A DNA stretch of 64,000 bases, from positions 58,118-122,117 of the forward strand of contig NZ_JARGNH010000010.1 of NCBI RefSeq assembly GCF_029213205.1, given 5' to 3'. The position numbers and the translations under genes are program-made. The notes under the pieces were generated by a model. That model did no database searches and had not been told where the DNA came from. It saw only the letters and a program-made list of their open reading frames with translations. The DNA is from Pseudooceanicola sp. (GTDB lineage: Bacteria > Pseudomonadota > Alphaproteobacteria > Rhodobacterales > Rhodobacteraceae). This document shows, piece after piece, positions 1-8,760 of this stretch. Position 1 is the first letter of the stretch; the number at the start of each line of letters is the position of its first letter.

Positions 1-89
1 TCAAACCGGTCGGCATTTTCTATTGCGGATCGCGGGTAATCCCCCCAGCGCACGCAGCCTCCCCCAGCCAGACAGACGACAGACGCGGC

Positions 90-971
90 TCAGCGCAGCA
101 GGACGGGCCGCACCGGCGCGCCGGTTGCGCCTCTGATCTTGGGGGACAGCATCGCGAAACAGGCGGTGGCCAGACCGTCGCGGACAACGCCCTCGAGCGC
201 GAGGTTCTCGATCAGCCAGACGCCATGCTCGACCAACGCCAGTTGATGCACTGGCATGATCACCTCGGGGTCGGTGCCGGGCAGCACTTCGACCGCCATA
301 TTGTCGGCACCGATGGCAACCACGCCCTGTTCGATCAGCCAGGCCGCCGCTTCGACTCCGATCCCCGGTTCGCCCTGCAGATAGCGCGCATTGTCGGTCT
401 CGTAATGCCGCCCCCAACCGGTGCGGATCAAGGCAACATCGCCGGGTTCGACCTGAAAGCCACCGCGCCCCGCCGCGCGTTCCAGATCCGCAGCCGTCAC
501 CAGATCGCCGGTGTTCAGGCCTTCGGCGCCGCCCACGTCAAAGAGGATACCCCGGGTGATCATCGGCGGAATCTGTTCGGCGCCGAGGGTTTCCAACCCC
601 CAGCTGGTCACCTCGTCCTCGGCGCTTCGCCCCCCGAACATGCGTGACCCGGTCGAAACATGGCCCAGCGCATCGACATGGGTGCCGGTGTGCATGGTCA
701 TCTCGATCCGTTCCAGATTGGTGCCCATCTCGTTGCGGTGCCCGGTGGCGCGGCGGCGGCGGATGGTGTCGCGCCAATTGGCAAAGATCGACATCAGGAA
801 CGGCGACTGGTTCGGCCCCATGCAGGGGGCGCCATAATAGATCTGCTGGCTGATGTCGTGAATTTGACCCTGGCTGACCAGGGCCAGGGCCGCCAACGTC
901 TTTTCCGGTGTCAGATGGGCCGAGGCGCCCTGCCCGGCCTGAAAATCCCAATGCGAATGGTCGTGATGCAT
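90..971 (-). CDS. Cyclase / kynurenine formamidase-family metal hydrolase
   Basis: 293 residues. The cyclase-family metal-binding motif HTGTHVDALGH is at residues 94-104, where His94, His98, Asp100 and His104 are the expected metal ligands; this motif defines the family that includes kynurenine formamidase KynB and isatin hydrolase. The start at 971 is chosen because GGGAGAAG lies just upstream; the open frame extends further upstream but without a plausible ribosome site. It is the last gene of a minus-strand group with a rhodanese and a GMC oxidoreductase. The family hydrolyses cyclic amides or esters and arylformamides; the substrate here cannot be read from sequence, and no kynureninase or tryptophan dioxygenase gene is adjacent, so kynB is not assigned. 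Confidence 0.88.
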   Translation of the reverse strand: MHHDHSHWDFQAGQGASAHLTPEKTLAALALVSQGQIHDISQQIYYGAPCMGPNQSPFLMSIFANWRDTIRRRRATGHRNEMGTNLERIEMTMHTGTHVDALGHVSTGSRMFGGRSAEDEVTSWGLETLGAEQIPPMITRGILFDVGGAEGLNTGDLVTAADLERAAGRGGFQVEPGDVALIRTGWGRHYETDNARYLQGEPGIGVEAAAWLIEQGVVAIGADNMAVEVLPGTDPEVIMPVHQLALVEHGVWLIENLALEGVVRDGLATACFAMLSPKIRGATGAPVRPVLLR

Positions 972-1012
972 GTCTTCTCCCTCAACGGCAGGTGGTGGCG
1001 GGCAACCCGGTA

Positions 1013-1870
1013 CTAACTGCCCTCTGACTCCATCGGGCGCGCCGGGTCCGACGCCCAGTCGATGAGCGAGCCATCGTAAAGTGCGGCATCCCTGCGCCCG
1101 ATCAGATGCAGCGCAAAGCTGGTGCCGCTGGCAGCGATCCCGCCGCCGCAATAATTGATGATGCGCGGGCTGTTCAGCACCCCGGCGGCGTCGAATATCG
1201 TGTGCAGCGCCTCGGCGGGACGCAAGCGCGTGGTTCCCGGTTCCAGCAGATCGCGGAATGGCACGCTCACGCTTCCCGGGATCCGCCCCGGACGCCCGTA
1301 ATGCGCGCCGCCGGTTCCGGCAAATTGCTCGGCCGACAGCGCGTTGACCAGCACCGTGGCGGGATCCTGCATCGCGGCGGCAACGGCCCCGGCATCAACG
1401 CGCAGGTCAGGGCGCGGGCGGGCGACGAAATCACCGGGCTCCGGCGCGCCCTCATCCTGATCGGTGAGCGGCAGACCGGCTTCGACCCAGGCCTCAAGCC
1501 CGCCGTCGAGAAGGCGCACATCACGCGCGCCGGAGGCCAGCAGCACCCACCAGCAGCGCATCACCGGCACCGGATAGCCGCGGCCGTAGAGCACAATAAT
1601 GCTGTCCTCATTGACACCCTCTGCACGCATCAGCCGCTGCACTGTCGCCGCCGGAGGCAGACCATAGGGCACCGATCCCTCGGGCGCCGAAAGGTCATCG
1701 CCCATCGACAGGTAACGGGCGCCAGGAATATGCGCCTTTTGCCAATCTGGTCGGCCAGATATCAGCACCGATTTTCCGACCGGTTGCGGTTGCATCTCGA
1801 CACTACAATCAAAGATCCGCAGCCGCGGATCGTCGCGGTTGTCCTGCAACCATTGGCTGGTGCACAGCAT
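1013..1870 (-). CDS. Two-domain sulfurtransferase (rhodanese family)
   Basis: 285 residues, the usual length for tandem-rhodanese thiosulfate or 3-mercaptopyruvate sulfurtransferases. The N-terminal domain is the inactive copy. The C-terminal domain carries the active-site loop YCGGGIAAS with Cys241 as the likely persulfide-forming residue, and ends with the typical YDGSLIDWASDP segment. The loop CGGGIA resembles the CGSGVTA type of mercaptopyruvate sulfurtransferase more than the CRxGxR of thiosulfate enzymes, so a mercaptopyruvate-like or divergent donor preference is possible. A GGGAG ribosome site precedes the ATG. It sits 41 bases upstream of the cyclase gene and 31 bases downstream of the GMC oxidoreductase gene, suggesting co-transcription. 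Confidence 0.9.
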   Translation of the reverse strand: MLCTSQWLQDNRDDPRLRIFDCSVEMQPQPVGKSVLISGRPDWQKAHIPGARYLSMGDDLSAPEGSVPYGLPPAATVQRLMRAEGVNEDSIIVLYGRGYPVPVMRCWWVLLASGARDVRLLDGGLEAWVEAGLPLTDQDEGAPEPGDFVARPRPDLRVDAGAVAAAMQDPATVLVNALSAEQFAGTGGAHYGRPGRIPGSVSVPFRDLLEPGTTRLRPAEALHTIFDAAGVLNSPRIINYCGGGIAASGTSFALHLIGRRDAALYDGSLIDWASDPARPMESEGS

Positions 1871-1901
1871 CTCTCACTCCCTTTTGGCGGCGCCCGGCGC
1901 C

Positions 1902-3419
1902 TCAGCCCCTGGCAAGGAACCGCGCCGCCACGTTTTCGGCCCAGGCGCCGATACTCAGCGTCGGCGGTGACGCCGTCGGGCGCGGAAAGGCGGCGGCATC
2001 GACAACGTAGAGCCCTGGCACCCCATGCACCTCGCCATTCGCCGCGATGACCCCGCCCGCATCGGCCTCGCCGACACAGGCGCCGCCCATCGGATGCACG
2101 GTAGCCGGGGTCTTGCCCGCATAGATCCGCCGCCCGGACCGGCGCCCCATTTCCATCAGCGCGTCATGGATTTGCCGGTAGATCGGGCTGTTGGACGGAT
2201 CAAAATGAATGCGGAATCGCCGACCTTCGGAGGTTGCAACGCCATCCATCGCATCCTCGCCCATGCCGCTGACCACCATGCCGCGTTTCAACCGCTCGCG
2301 GATGAACTTGGGGAAAGGATAGGAATTGACGCTCGGCAGGTTGTTGCGGCCGATCCCGACCTGCGGCAACGACTCGTCGCGCAGCTTGATCGCGCCCTTG
2401 CTCGGCACCCCTTCGGAATAGTCGCGATCCTGGTCGTTCAGATCCCAGAACCCACGGATATCGCCGTTGCCGCTGAATCGTTTGCCCAGGTTCGGCATGC
2501 CCGACAGCCCGTGATAACGGTCGCGACTTTCCAGCAGCAGCCGCAGCGTGTTCATCGTGCCGGCGCCGAGAAAGACGTTATCCGCCTCGATCGTCGCCCG
2601 CACGCGTTGGTTGTGGTCGAAATAATCGACCCGAAACCGCCGCCCGCCGCCCGTTTGCGCGGAGATCGAGATCGCCTCGCAGAGTGCACGCACCTCCAGC
2701 CCCTTGCGGATGGCCGGGCCGAGATAGACGAAATCCATCGTCGATTTCGATCCCGACGGCGCACCGAGAAAGCCGTGATCGCCGGTGCTGTAATCCGTCT
2801 CCCACCTTTCGATGCCGGCCTCGGTCTGGGTCAGCTTGGGGTTCGCCGGGTCCTCGGGAAATCTGAACCCGACCCGCACCTCGTCCTTGGGGACCACCGG
2901 TGTGAATTCCGGATGGTTGGAATAGATCTCCATCGCACTATGCGGCGGGGCGTTGTCCGGACCAGGCCGGGTCGACCCGACGCGCGCGACAAATGCCGCA
3001 TAATGCGGGGCCATCGAGGCTTCGTTGAGGTCGGGGCAATGGCCGTCCCAGTAATCGGGACGCGCGGGCCGTCGGTGCAGGGCAGAATAGACATGGCTGC
3101 CGCCGCCGACGCCCGAGGAACAGACCACTTCCATCCCGCGTGAATAATAGACCTCGAACAGCCCCTTGCGGTTGATCCGTGTCCGCCCCCAGGGCAACAA
3201 CGGGTGATAGACGGAGCGCATGGCCCGGGCAAAGAGGCTGATCCCGCGCGGCAGTGGCGTGCGGTCCTTGATCCCCATCGAACGCACCGGCACCGTGTCC
3301 CACCAGGGCCCACGCTCCAACACCGTGACCTGAACCCCGCTTTCAGCAAGCCGCGCAGCGGTGACCGAGCCGCCGAACCCGCTGCCAATTACAACCGCAT
3401 CCGTCGAATCCGACCCCAT
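1902..3419 (-). CDS. GMC-family FAD oxidoreductase (cholesterol-oxidase-like)
   Basis: 505 residues. The N-terminal FAD-binding Rossmann motif GSGFGGSVTAARLAE is at about residues 12-26. The C-terminal GMC signature region contains HPMGGACVGEADAGGV followed by GLYVVDAAAFPRPTASPP, with an Asn in the final helix (WAEN). The overall pattern (VCSSGVGGGSHVYS, HPMGG) matches the GMC subfamily that includes cholesterol oxidases; sterol oxidation is therefore possible but other alcohols cannot be excluded. The ATG at 3419 is preferred over the longer frame because GAGGAGAAA lies six to eight bases upstream. No signal peptide is evident, so the protein is probably cytoplasmic. It is the second gene, by transcription, of the minus-strand group 90-3911. 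Confidence 0.88.
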   Translation of the reverse strand: MGSDSTDAVVIGSGFGGSVTAARLAESGVQVTVLERGPWWDTVPVRSMGIKDRTPLPRGISLFARAMRSVYHPLLPWGRTRINRKGLFEVYYSRGMEVVCSSGVGGGSHVYSALHRRPARPDYWDGHCPDLNEASMAPHYAAFVARVGSTRPGPDNAPPHSAMEIYSNHPEFTPVVPKDEVRVGFRFPEDPANPKLTQTEAGIERWETDYSTGDHGFLGAPSGSKSTMDFVYLGPAIRKGLEVRALCEAISISAQTGGGRRFRVDYFDHNQRVRATIEADNVFLGAGTMNTLRLLLESRDRYHGLSGMPNLGKRFSGNGDIRGFWDLNDQDRDYSEGVPSKGAIKLRDESLPQVGIGRNNLPSVNSYPFPKFIRERLKRGMVVSGMGEDAMDGVATSEGRRFRIHFDPSNSPIYRQIHDALMEMGRRSGRRIYAGKTPATVHPMGGACVGEADAGGVIAANGEVHGVPGLYVVDAAAFPRPTASPPTLSIGAWAENVAARFLARG

Positions 3420-3572
3420 GCATTTTCTCCTCAACTCACGGAGTTCGGTGGCGGGCGCAGCCCGCTGGCGCCCGGCCCCGGATGTTCCATAGTCTTCGGT
3501 CAGGCCCGCGATCGCCCGAGGGCGACGCGAGCGCTATCCGATCATGCCGGGCCGCAGGGCCGCAGCGCTGCG

Positions 3573-3911
3573 TTACTCGGCGGCTGTCGCTTTTGCCGGT
3601 TCAACCACGTCATTGATCCTGACCTCATCGGCGTCATTATCGACGACAACGTAATTGTCGTAATAGGTCAGGGTCGGACGGGCGCCAAAACGCTTTTCCA
3701 TATTCGTCGCCCAATCGGCGTCATACCAGGCCTCGGCCGCCTCACGCGATTCCCAGAGGTAGACGCCGCCGCCACCGGCTTCGCCGTTCAGGTAATATTT
3801 GCGCTTGAGTCCGGGCATGTCGACATAGGTCGGCACGGATTTCCGAGCGGCTTCGATGGCAACTTCTTCGCTGCGCAGAACACCCGGAATTTGTACGATG
3901 GCAATAAACAT
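3573..3911 (-). CDS. YdhR-like putative monooxygenase (dimeric alpha/beta barrel)
   Basis: 112 residues starting at the ATG at 3911, preceded by GGGGAGGAAAAC. The N-terminus MFIAIVQIPG, the central KYYLNGEAGGGGVYLW strand-turn-strand and the AAEAWYDADWATNMEKRFG helix match the YdhR/antibiotic-biosynthesis-monooxygenase-like dimeric ferredoxin-fold family. The frame is open further upstream, but the extra residues are low-complexity and lack a ribosome site. Proteins of this family act on quinones or hydrophobic aromatics, or have unknown roles; no cofactor site is visible. It is the first gene of the minus-strand group and is divergent from the CHAT-protease gene. Confidence 0.82.
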   Translation of the reverse strand: MFIAIVQIPGVLRSEEVAIEAARKSVPTYVDMPGLKRKYYLNGEAGGGGVYLWESREAAEAWYDADWATNMEKRFGARPTLTYYDNYVVVDNDADEVRINDVVEPAKATAAE

Positions 3912-4073
3912 AGTTTTCCTCCCCATAGTGCCGGAACAGTTTCCACATTGCGCCACGGCGGAGTCAACGCCAATCGGTTTCTTGCTGCGTGCGTGAACTC
4001 CCGGAGGGGCACCAGCCGAGGCCAGGCCAATCGTCATAACGTCTATGTTGGTTGATTCGACACGCCCGGTCAG

Positions 4074-4085
4074 TGCAATATTGCA
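4074..4085. promoter_or_regulatory. Perfect 12-bp palindrome upstream of the CHAT gene
   Basis: TGCAATATTGCA is a perfect inverted repeat lying 36 bases before the CHAT-protein start, in the 210-base divergent gap 3912-4121. It has the size and position of a dimeric regulator's operator. No matching regulator gene is adjacent, so its function is inferred only. Confidence 0.35.
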
Positions 4086-4121
4086 GCATCGATATTAGTC
4101 ATACGAAACAGGTATTTTCCG

Positions 4122-7100
4122 ATGCGTCGCGCGATTTTCTCGTTGGTTTTCTGTATGTTCCCCTGCGTTGTAACGGCGCAAACCGCGCGTGAGACCTGTT
4201 CGGACCTGGCCCGGCAATTGCAGGTTCCCGGCGTTGGGGTCTGGACATATGACATCGACACGGACGCGGCGATCGCGGCCTGTTCGGCGGCAATTGCCGC
4301 AGATCCGGAGGATGACGCCAGCCGCGCCTATCTGGCCGATGCCTATGAACAGGCGGGTCAAGATGATCTGGTCACCCAACATATGCGCCTGCTGCGCGAC
4401 AGCGACAATCCCGATGCACAGGCGATGGCGTCACGCTATTTCATCAGCGGGGCGGACAAGGATCTTGACCTGTCGCTAAGCCTCGCCCGCCGTTCGGCGG
4501 AAAGCGGCAATCTCTATGGCATCTACCGGCTGGCGCGGGTGCTGCGGGTCAAGGACAGCGGCTTTTACGACCCCGCAGAGGCGCTGCGCCTGCTGGAACA
4601 GGCGGGGGAGGCCGGCCAGCCCTATGCCTTGGCTTTGCTCGGCGATATTTACATGTATGACGACGGCCGCAGCGACGCCGACAAGGCGCGGGCGATCACC
4701 TATTACCGGCGCGCCGCCGAGATCGGCGAAGTCGGGGCGATGGCCGAAATGGGCCGTGCCTATCGCTGGGGCGTCGGGATCGAGGCCGATCCGGCCAAGG
4801 CCATCCCGTTCTGGTCTCGCGCCTCGGATCTGGGGAGTGCCTATTCCAGCCTTTACCTCGGCTACATCTATCTGAATGGCACCGGCGTGCCCGTGGACCG
4901 CAAGAAGGCCGAACTCTATTTCACCCGCGCCGCCGAAGCTGGCCGCGCCCGGGCGCATTTCGCCCTGTTCTCTCTGCTGGACAAAAACGGCGAAGGCGCG
5001 CGCGGGCTGCCGCACCTGCTGAAAGGTGTCGAAGAAGAAGACAGCTATGCGCTCGACGAATACGGCACGCTTCTGGCCGAGGGCAGGCTGGTCGAAAAGG
5101 ATCTTGAGACTGCGGTCGATATGTATCTGCGCGCCGCCAAGGCCGGGTTTGAATATTCCCTATGGCGCGCCTTTGATCTGGTGCGCAAGGAGTTGCCCGA
5201 CCGACTGCCCGAGGCCGTCGCCTGGGCGCGTGAGAGCGTCGCCCGCAATGACCCGGCGGGCTATGAACGGTTGGGCACGCTCTATGCCCTGGGCCAAGGC
5301 GTGCCGGTCGATCCCATCGAAGCCGCGCGGCTCTATGAAAAGGCCTATCGGCTGGGCGACAGCCTCGCCGCGTTCAAGCTGGCGAATAACATCGCCGAGG
5401 GGCAGCTCGGGTTCCGCGACCAGACCGTGGCCAACGGCCTGTTTGAAAAGGCCGCCGAGCTGGGCAGTTCCGCTGCCCGCGTCAAACTGGCCTGGAGCTA
5501 TTTCGAGGGCAGAGGCCTGGAAAAGGACCAGGCGCGGGCAATCGACATGGCGCGCGAGGCGATCAGCGACGGGCATAAAGCAGGCCGCTTCGATCTGGCC
5601 TATTTCCTGGTCAATGCCGACGAGCCCCTGCGCGACCGCGAAGAGGCGGCGCGACTCTATACGCTGGCCTCGGCGCATGGCTCGACAGTGGCAGCGTCCA
5701 ATCTGGCCGAGATGTTCGAGACCGGTCTTCACGGCGAACCCGATCCGGTCCAGGCACGGAAATGGTATGAAAAAGCGGCCGAGGCGGATCATGCGCGGGC
5801 GCTCTACAAGGTGGCGCTGTATCAGATTGAAGAGGGCGGCGCGGCCAAGTTGACCAAAGCGGCGCAGAACCTGGCCAAGGCCGCGGTGGACGGCTGGGAA
5901 AAGGCCGAGACCCGCCTCAACGCGGCGTTCAGCGATGCCAGCGATCCGCTGCATCCGGTGGTCATCGCCCCGGATTCCGCCCTGGCGGAGCACTATCTCG
6001 ACCTCGGGCTGTTTTACGAACGCGCCTTTGTCGATTGCGGCGTGTTCCTGGACGATTGCGGCAAGGTCGGGCGGCAACGGCTGGATCTGGCGCAGGCCGC
6101 CGAATGGTATCGCCGGGCCAGCGCCCAATTGCCGAAGGCGCAATTCTGGCTGGGTCGACTGCTGGCAGCGCATCCGGAATTCGAAGCGACGACAGGTGAA
6201 GGCCGGGCGGTGCTGGATGTGGCCGCCGCGACGGGTCAGCCAGAGGCGCAGATCCTGCTGGCGCTGCCCGCCGGGATCGATCTGGACCCGGCGCAGGCCG
6301 ACACCCGCTTTGCTGCCGCGCTGCATGATGTAACCCCTGAGAACGCCGCCTTTCTGGCGGCGCTGGCGACCATCGGGCGGTTCGGCGATGCGGCCATGGC
6401 GCCGGGCTGGCGCTGGCTTGAGGTGCGGGCCGCCGCCGGTGACGCGCAGGCCAATCTCGGGCGCTTCGTGGTGACGATGTTCCTCGGCGCCTTTGACGAG
6501 GCCGCAACGCATCTGAACAATCTGCCGGACAATGTCGATATCGAGCTTGCCGAGGTCGATTATTCCCTGCGTCAGGCGCTGCGCTTTCTGATGAACAACG
6601 TCCGCGATGACGTCACCCCGACCGAGGCGCAATTGACGGCGATGGAGCGGCTGATCACCGCCTTTGAAACCCGCGAACCCGGCAGCGCCCGCGAGCTGAA
6701 ACAGATGCTGGACGAGGTGCGCCTGCGCCTGCAGACCCGCGACAGCTATGAGCCGCTGACGATCACCCCCGGCCTGCCACTGGCCGAGCGGATCGCCGCC
6801 ACCTCGAAACGAATCGACGCCAAGCTGGCCAAAGGCGGGCTGTCGCCGCATCTGGTGCCGCTCTATCAGCATCTGGCCCAGCTTCAGGCCGAGGCGGGCG
6901 ATGCCGCCAGCGCCGAACGTTCGGTCTATCAGGCGATGCGCGCAGCGCGCGAGATGAATGATGGGGTCCGGCACCTGAACGGATCGCTTGTCTATCACAT
7001 GGAAATGGCCTGCTGGCAGCGCAAGGGCAGCGATCTGCTGTTCTCGATCGGCGCCGATGCCGCCGGGTTGACGCTGGCCAAGGCAGCGGTGAACGAATTG

Positions 7101-8678
7101 CAGGCGGCGCGTGGCACCCTTGTCGGCCTGCCGGAAAACCTGCAAAACTGCTTTCGCGATCTGCTGAGCACGCAATACCGGCGGATGGCCGATCTGCTGA
7201 TCCAACAGACCCATCTGAACGAGGCACAATGGGTGCTCGATCAGCTCAAGGATTTCGAAAGCTTCCGCTATGCCAACCGCGCCCCGGAGCGCGCCGGGCG
7301 GTCGTTTGATCAATTGCAGATGTCGGCGGCGCAGGCCGGTGTCATGGCCAGGATCCACGGCCTGCCACTGACCGAAACCATCCGCCTGGCGCAACAGGTC
7401 AAAACGCTGGAGGCCGCAGGCGATGCCGACGCGGCCGAGGCGCTGCGGCAGCGGCTGGAGGCGGCGCAGGAGGCGCTGGCGGACAGCCTCGATACGCTGG
7501 TCGCGGCGGTCGAGGATCTGGACATTGCCGGTGAGAGCGAGATCCCGCGTGAAGTGTCGGCGCGGGCGCTGCGGCGGTTGGGCGGGCGGCTGGACCGGCT
7601 GGACGGGGTCGCGATGGTCTATTCGGTGACCCTGCCTGAACGCACGCATTTCCTGATCGTCACCGGCCAGGGCACCGAACATCGCACCGTCGAAATGTCC
7701 GAGGCCGATCTGAATGGACGCATCCGCGCGCTGCGCGCGGCCTTGTCGAACCCGGCGCGTGACCCGAGGCCGCTGGCGCAGGCGTTCTATGCCGACATCT
7801 GGGCCGATGTTGAGGCGGCGTTGAGTGACATCGGCGCGCAGCAGGTGCTGCTCTCGTTCGACGGGCTGATGCGCTATGTGCCGATTGTGGCGCTGCATGA
7901 TGGCACCGACTGGCTGGTGTCGCGGCGCGATTACGTAACCTTTACCAGCGCCAGCCGCGATCTGTTGCTGGACAACGAGGCGCTGGACCGGATCGAGGTC
8001 GAGGCGCTGGGTGCGACACGCGGTGGCGGCGGCTTCAGCGCCCTGCCCTATGTGCGCAACGAGGTCACCTCGATCGTCGGCGACAAGAATGGCAAGGGGC
8101 GCGTCGCCGGGCGAAGCTGGCTCGACGATGCCTTTGACGCCGACGCGCTGAGCCGCGCCTTTGGCTCGGGCGCGCCGGTGATCCATGTCGCCACCCATTT
8201 TCGGCTGACCGATCGCGAAGACAGCTCGGCAATGCTGCTCGGTGATGGTCAGACCCTGTCGGTCGCCGATCTGAAACGGGGCGTGCGGCGCGGCAGTTAT
8301 GATCTTGCCGATGTGCATATGCTGGTGCTGTCGGCTTGTGAGACGGCCCTGTCGGAAGGCTCGGAACTGGAAAGTCTCGCCGCCGAGGTGCAATGGGAGG
8401 GGGTGCGCACGGTGCTGGCGACACTCTGGCCAGTGGCGGATCGCTCCACCGCCAGGTTCATGGAGGCGTTTTATGGGCGGCTGGAGGCCGGCGATGGTCG
8501 CGCCCAGGCGCTGCGGGCAGTGCAGGTCGCCTTTGCCGGAAACCAGGATGCCATGACCACTGGCGACACCCGTGGCGGCACCGCGCTGAAACCCGCATTT
8601 CAGGGCGGGCATGACCTTGTTGGCGTGTCGCATCCGTTTTACTGGGCCGGGTTCCAGATGATCGGACAATGGCGGTAA
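4122..8678 (+). CDS. Secreted Sel1/TPR-repeat CHAT-domain (caspase-like) protease
   Basis: 1518 residues. A Sec signal peptide is clear (MRRAIFSLVFCMFPCVVTAQ, cleavage near residue 19-20), so the protein should reach the periplasm. Residues ~60-620 hold about eleven Sel1-type repeats of ~36 residues (for example ALLGDIYMYDDG, ERLGTLYALGQGV). A helical middle region ~820-1180 follows, then a C-terminal CHAT domain ~1190-1518. The peptidase-clan CD dyad is intact: His1359 in HVATHF and Cys1406 in LSACETA. The domain closes with the typical HPFYWAGFQMIG motif. CHAT domains share the caspase/gingipain fold and usually cleave a specific partner protein. The gene is convergent with the giant-protein operon (82-base gap), which makes proteins of that operon candidate substrates; that is inference. 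Confidence 0.92.
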   Translation: MRRAIFSLVFCMFPCVVTAQTARETCSDLARQLQVPGVGVWTYDIDTDAAIAACSAAIAADPEDDASRAYLADAYEQAGQDDLVTQHMRLLRDSDNPDAQAMASRYFISGADKDLDLSLSLARRSAESGNLYGIYRLARVLRVKDSGFYDPAEALRLLEQAGEAGQPYALALLGDIYMYDDGRSDADKARAITYYRRAAEIGEVGAMAEMGRAYRWGVGIEADPAKAIPFWSRASDLGSAYSSLYLGYIYLNGTGVPVDRKKAELYFTRAAEAGRARAHFALFSLLDKNGEGARGLPHLLKGVEEEDSYALDEYGTLLAEGRLVEKDLETAVDMYLRAAKAGFEYSLWRAFDLVRKELPDRLPEAVAWARESVARNDPAGYERLGTLYALGQGVPVDPIEAARLYEKAYRLGDSLAAFKLANNIAEGQLGFRDQTVANGLFEKAAELGSSAARVKLAWSYFEGRGLEKDQARAIDMAREAISDGHKAGRFDLAYFLVNADEPLRDREEAARLYTLASAHGSTVAASNLAEMFETGLHGEPDPVQARKWYEKAAEADHARALYKVALYQIEEGGAAKLTKAAQNLAKAAVDGWEKAETRLNAAFSDASDPLHPVVIAPDSALAEHYLDLGLFYERAFVDCGVFLDDCGKVGRQRLDLAQAAEWYRRASAQLPKAQFWLGRLLAAHPEFEATTGEGRAVLDVAAATGQPEAQILLALPAGIDLDPAQADTRFAAALHDVTPENAAFLAALATIGRFGDAAMAPGWRWLEVRAAAGDAQANLGRFVVTMFLGAFDEAATHLNNLPDNVDIELAEVDYSLRQALRFLMNNVRDDVTPTEAQLTAMERLITAFETREPGSARELKQMLDEVRLRLQTRDSYEPLTITPGLPLAERIAATSKRIDAKLAKGGLSPHLVPLYQHLAQLQAEAGDAASAERSVYQAMRAAREMNDGVRHLNGSLVYHMEMACWQRKGSDLLFSIGADAAGLTLAKAAVNELQAARGTLVGLPENLQNCFRDLLSTQYRRMADLLIQQTHLNEAQWVLDQLKDFESFRYANRAPERAGRSFDQLQMSAAQAGVMARIHGLPLTETIRLAQQVKTLEAAGDADAAEALRQRLEAAQEALADSLDTLVAAVEDLDIAGESEIPREVSARALRRLGGRLDRLDGVAMVYSVTLPERTHFLIVTGQGTEHRTVEMSEADLNGRIRALRAALSNPARDPRPLAQAFYADIWADVEAALSDIGAQQVLLSFDGLMRYVPIVALHDGTDWLVSRRDYVTFTSASRDLLLDNEALDRIEVEALGATRGGGGFSALPYVRNEVTSIVGDKNGKGRVAGRSWLDDAFDADALSRAFGSGAPVIHVATHFRLTDREDSSAMLLGDGQTLSVADLKRGVRRGSYDLADVHMLVLSACETALSEGSELESLAAEVQWEGVRTVLATLWPVADRSTARFMEAFYGRLEAGDGRAQALRAVQVAFAGNQDAMTTGDTRGGTALKPAFQGGHDLVGVSHPFYWAGFQMIGQWR

Positions 8679-8692
8679 GACGCGGCTCAGCC

Positions 8693-8708
8693 GATGCCAT
8701 CCGGCATC
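8693..8708. terminator. Short hairpin between convergent genes
   Basis: GATGCC and GGCATC form a 6-bp stem with a four-base loop in the 82-base gap between the convergent CHAT and SecA-like genes. There is no T-tract, so it is at best a weak or Rho-assisted bidirectional terminator. Confidence 0.3.
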
Positions 8709-8760
8709 ACGGTTTGACTGGACCTCACCGCGCCAACACTCTGCCGAGAGCCCGCCGCTC

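Noticed and set aside
1..89. Gene fragment at the left edge
   Set aside because: A frame ends at position 1-3, but it is antisense-type sequence overlapping the cyclase gene; nothing recognisable.
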